A stretch of DNA of 23,688 nt, taken from contig JBOGWA010000147.1 of the NCBI GenBank assembly GCA_050693155.1, positions 1-23,688 on the forward strand, given 5' to 3'. This DNA is from JBOGWA01 sp050693155. Lineage in GTDB: Bacteria; Actinomycetota; UBA4738; CALAEC01. The notes beneath the pieces are model-generated. The model was not told the origin of the DNA, did not search any database, and was given only the letters and a program-made list of their open reading frames with translations. The first letter of the stretch is position 1; the number at the start of each line of letters is the position of its first letter. Of this stretch, positions 21,516 to 23,688 are shown one piece after another. The translations under genes and the position numbers were made by a program.

Positions 21516-23651
21516 GTGGCCGAAAAACCGGCGCCCGCCGCGGTGGACATCCGAGACGTCCAGGTCATCAAGGAAGACCGGACCTTCATCGTGAGCGACA
21601 AGTTCGGCGACATGCCCGAAGGAAACACGGCGGCGCTCGGCCTCTACCACGACGACACCCGGTTCCTGTCGCGGTTCGAAGTCGCGGTCAACGACCTGAA
21701 GCCGCTCCTGCTTCACTCCTCGACCGAGCGGAACTACTCGCAGAACGTCGAGCTCGCCTACCCGATGAGCATGATGGACCCCTCCGGGTTCGAGCGAAAG
21801 GAGAACCTCTCTCTTCACCGGTACCGAGTGCTCGGCGGATCGATGTTCGAGCGACTGCGAGTGCATAACTTCGGCCGGAAACCGCTCTCCGCCCGCGTGA
21901 CGCTCGACTTCGACGCGGACTTCCGTGACCTCTTCGAGGTTCGAGGGCTTGCGCGAGAGCAGCGCGGCCAGATGCAGCCCGCGAAGGTCGAACACAACCA
22001 GGTCGTGCTCTCGTATCGGGGGCTCGACGGGGAGACTCGGAGCACGACGCTTCGCTTCTCGCCGGCGCCCGACGAGCTCACGGAGTCACACGCGGAGTTC
22101 ATCGTCCAGGCGCAACCGGGCGTCGAGGTCGAGCTGGCGATCGAGATCACCCCAGCCGTCGGTCGAGACACCCCCGACCGCCTCCCCATGGGACAGGCGG
22201 AAGACCGCCTCGGCCGCGACTACACGAACTGGCGAAAGCAGTGCACCCGCTTTCGGACCAGCCACCCGCAGCTCTCGGAGTTTCTCGATCGCGCCATCCT
22301 CGATATCCGGATGCTGATCTCGAGTGGAGAGAACGGTACGCACTACATCGACGCGGGCATCCCTTGGTATTCGACGCTCTTCGGCCGCGACTCCCTCATA
22401 ACCGCCTACCAGGCGATCACCGTGAATCCCGACCTCGCCTGGGGGACCCTCCGCGGCCTCGCGGCGCTGCAAGGCAAGGAGGAGAACGAGTGGCGGGAGG
22501 AAGAGCCGGGCAAGATCCTTCACGAAGTGCGGCTCGGCGAGCTCGCACGGTGCAACGAGATTCCGCACACGCCGTACTACGGCTCGATCGACTCGACGCC
22601 CCTCTGGCTCATCCTGCTCTCTTCCGCCTATTCGTGGACGGCCGACCTCGATTCGGTCAAGGAGCTCTGGCCGAACGCGCTCGCGGCTCTCGAGTGGATC
22701 GACACCTACGGCGACCTCGATGGCGACGGGTATCTCGAGTACCAGAAACGCTCCGCACGCGGTCTCGACAACCAGGGGTGGAAGGACTCGTTCGACGCCG
22801 TCCTCTACGAAGACGGGACGCGCGCGAAGCCGCCGATCGCCCTGGTCGAGGTTCAGGGCTACGCCTACCAGGCGAAGCTCGGCATGGCGCGGCTCGCGGA
22901 GGAGCTCGGTGAGATCGATCTCGCCCAACGCCTCCAGCAGCAGGCGGCGGATCTTAAGGAGCGCTTCAACCGCGACTTCTGGGTGGAAGAGACGAACTAC
23001 TTCGCGCTCGCGTTGGACGGCGACAAGAAGCCGGTCCCCACGATCTCCTCGAACCCAGGACACTGCCTCTGGTCGGAGATCGTCGACGAGGAGAAGGCCC
23101 CGAGGGTGGCGCACCGCCTGCTCTCACCCCGGCTTTCCTCTGGGTGGGGGATTCGAACCCTCGCCGACAAGCAGCCGGCCTTCGACCCGCTCGGGTACCA
23201 CACGGGGAGCATCTGGCCCCACGACAACTCGCTCATCATCCATGGGCTGAAGCGGTATGGGTTCGATACCGAGGCGCAGCGCGTGATGGATCAGCTCGCG
23301 CTCGCCGGTTCGTTCTTTCCTCTCGGCCGGTTCCCCGAGCTCTTCTGTGGGTACTCGGCGGAAGAGGTCCCGGTCCCCGTGCAGTACCCGGTCGCGTGCC
23401 GGCCCCAGGCATGGGCGTCGGGGGCGCCGCTTTTGATGGTCCGCTCCTACGCCGGGCTCACAGCGGACGCTCCCGAGAAGCGCCTCTACGTCGTGCGGCC
23501 CCGGCTTCCGATCTGGCTGAGCTCCGTCGAGATCCTCGGCATGCGGGTCGGCGACGCGAGGATCGATATCACCTTCACGAACCATGACGGGGTCACCGCA
23601 ACGCAGATCCCGCGGAAGGAAGGCGACCTCGAAGTTCTCATCCGCCAGTAG
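21516..23651 (+). CDS. Glycogen-debranching-type amylo-alpha-1,6-glucosidase
   Basis: 711 residues. The N-terminal region (about 10-220) matches the beta-rich domain found before bacterial debranching-type glucosidases (VSDKFGDMPEGNTAALGLYHDDTRFLSRFEV). The (alpha/alpha)6 barrel (about 245-630) carries GIPWYSTLFGRDSL (Asp292), YGDLDGDGYLEYQ, NQGWKDSFDAV (Asp424) and GSIWPHDNSLI (His569, Asp570), conserved acidic segments of this glycoside hydrolase group; which residues are the catalytic acid and base is not settled by reading. A beta-strand end (about 655-711) closes the protein. It should hydrolyse alpha-1,6 or related glucosidic bonds in glycogen-like polymers; no signal peptide, so cytoplasmic. 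GTG 21516 has TAGAAT nine bases upstream. A convergent gene ends eight bases beyond its stop. Confidence 0.93.
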   Translation: MAEKPAPAAVDIRDVQVIKEDRTFIVSDKFGDMPEGNTAALGLYHDDTRFLSRFEVAVNDLKPLLLHSSTERNYSQNVELAYPMSMMDPSGFERKENLSLHRYRVLGGSMFERLRVHNFGRKPLSARVTLDFDADFRDLFEVRGLAREQRGQMQPAKVEHNQVVLSYRGLDGETRSTTLRFSPAPDELTESHAEFIVQAQPGVEVELAIEITPAVGRDTPDRLPMGQAEDRLGRDYTNWRKQCTRFRTSHPQLSEFLDRAILDIRMLISSGENGTHYIDAGIPWYSTLFGRDSLITAYQAITVNPDLAWGTLRGLAALQGKEENEWREEEPGKILHEVRLGELARCNEIPHTPYYGSIDSTPLWLILLSSAYSWTADLDSVKELWPNALAALEWIDTYGDLDGDGYLEYQKRSARGLDNQGWKDSFDAVLYEDGTRAKPPIALVEVQGYAYQAKLGMARLAEELGEIDLAQRLQQQAADLKERFNRDFWVEETNYFALALDGDKKPVPTISSNPGHCLWSEIVDEEKAPRVAHRLLSPRLSSGWGIRTLADKQPAFDPLGYHTGSIWPHDNSLIIHGLKRYGFDTEAQRVMDQLALAGSFFPLGRFPELFCGYSAEEVPVPVQYPVACRPQAWASGAPLLMVRSYAGLTADAPEKRLYVVRPRLPIWLSSVEILGMRVGDARIDITFTNHDGVTATQIPRKEGDLEVLIRQ

Positions 23652-23658
23652 TCCCGGC

Positions 23659-23688
23659 CTAGAAGGCGGGGTCCAGGCGGTACTCGAG
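23659..23688 (-). CDS. Possible C-terminus of a convergent gene (partial)
   Basis: Reading inward from the right edge on the minus strand gives nine sense codons (LEYRLDPAF) and a TAG stop at 23661-23659, seven bases from the end of the debranching-enzyme gene. Tight convergent endings are common in this window, which makes a real gene end plausible, but too little is present to identify it. Confidence 0.35.
   Translation of the reverse strand, partial: LEYRLDPAF

Noticed and set aside
22086..23114. 342-codon open frame on the minus strand
   Set aside because: Antisense to the conserved barrel of the debranching enzyme, with no recognisable motif.

Overview
The window is gene-dense, high-GC bacterial chromosome. 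I see no IS, phage, CRISPR, tRNA or rRNA signal. It holds 21 genes: 20 complete, plus one methyltransferase running off the left edge. A few codons of a further gene lie at the right edge. The lineage is probably an uncultured Actinomycetota or a related high-GC group such as Chloroflexota. The grounds are a luciferase-like F420-type oxidoreductase, a LapA-type small membrane protein, a SufR-like regulator next to an Mrp carrier, frequent GTG starts, and recurrent TANNNT boxes close to start codons. This placement is inference, not proof.

Layout. 1-854 (-): SAM methyltransferase. 889-3153 (+): secreted subtilisin-like protease. 3171-4808 (+): ThDP enzyme of the acetolactate-synthase family. 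4823-7932 (+): tandem pair of secreted CocE/S15-type hydrolases, the second apparently starting at CTG. 7929-8321 (-): FlK-like hotdog thioesterase. 8390-11209 (+): four-gene run of an eight-TM membrane protein, a CPBP-type membrane protease homologue, a double split-barrel flavoprotein-like protein and an SRPBCC protein. 11246-11590 (-): LapA-like protein. 11658-13284 (+): PAP2 phosphatase and an Lgt homologue. 13281-13880 (-): secreted Lys-tract protein. 13970-15085 (-): Mrp Fe-S carrier/ATPase, divergent from 15190-15870 (+), a SufR-like regulator. 15880-17313 (+): sugar nucleotidyltransferase. 17336-18343 (+): LLM oxidoreductase. 18346-18576 (+): stand-alone HARE-HTH protein. 18594-20578 (-): gpsA-glpX operon. 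20609-21508 (+): EamA transporter. 21516-23651 (+): glycogen-debranching-type amylo-alpha-1,6-glucosidase.

Functional threads: an exported hydrolase block (protease and two alpha/beta hydrolases); envelope and lipid functions (PAP2, Lgt, LapA-like, GpsA); central carbon and polysaccharide metabolism (GlpX, nucleotidyltransferase, debranching enzyme); and a Fe-S maintenance pair (Mrp and SufR-like). I do not see a clear new defence, mobile or biosynthetic system. The observations most worth checking are the CTG start in the tandem hydrolase pair, the promoter boxes that begin at upstream TAG stop codons, the divergent Fe-S pair, and the double split-barrel protein. No gene-free stretch exceeds about 105 bases.
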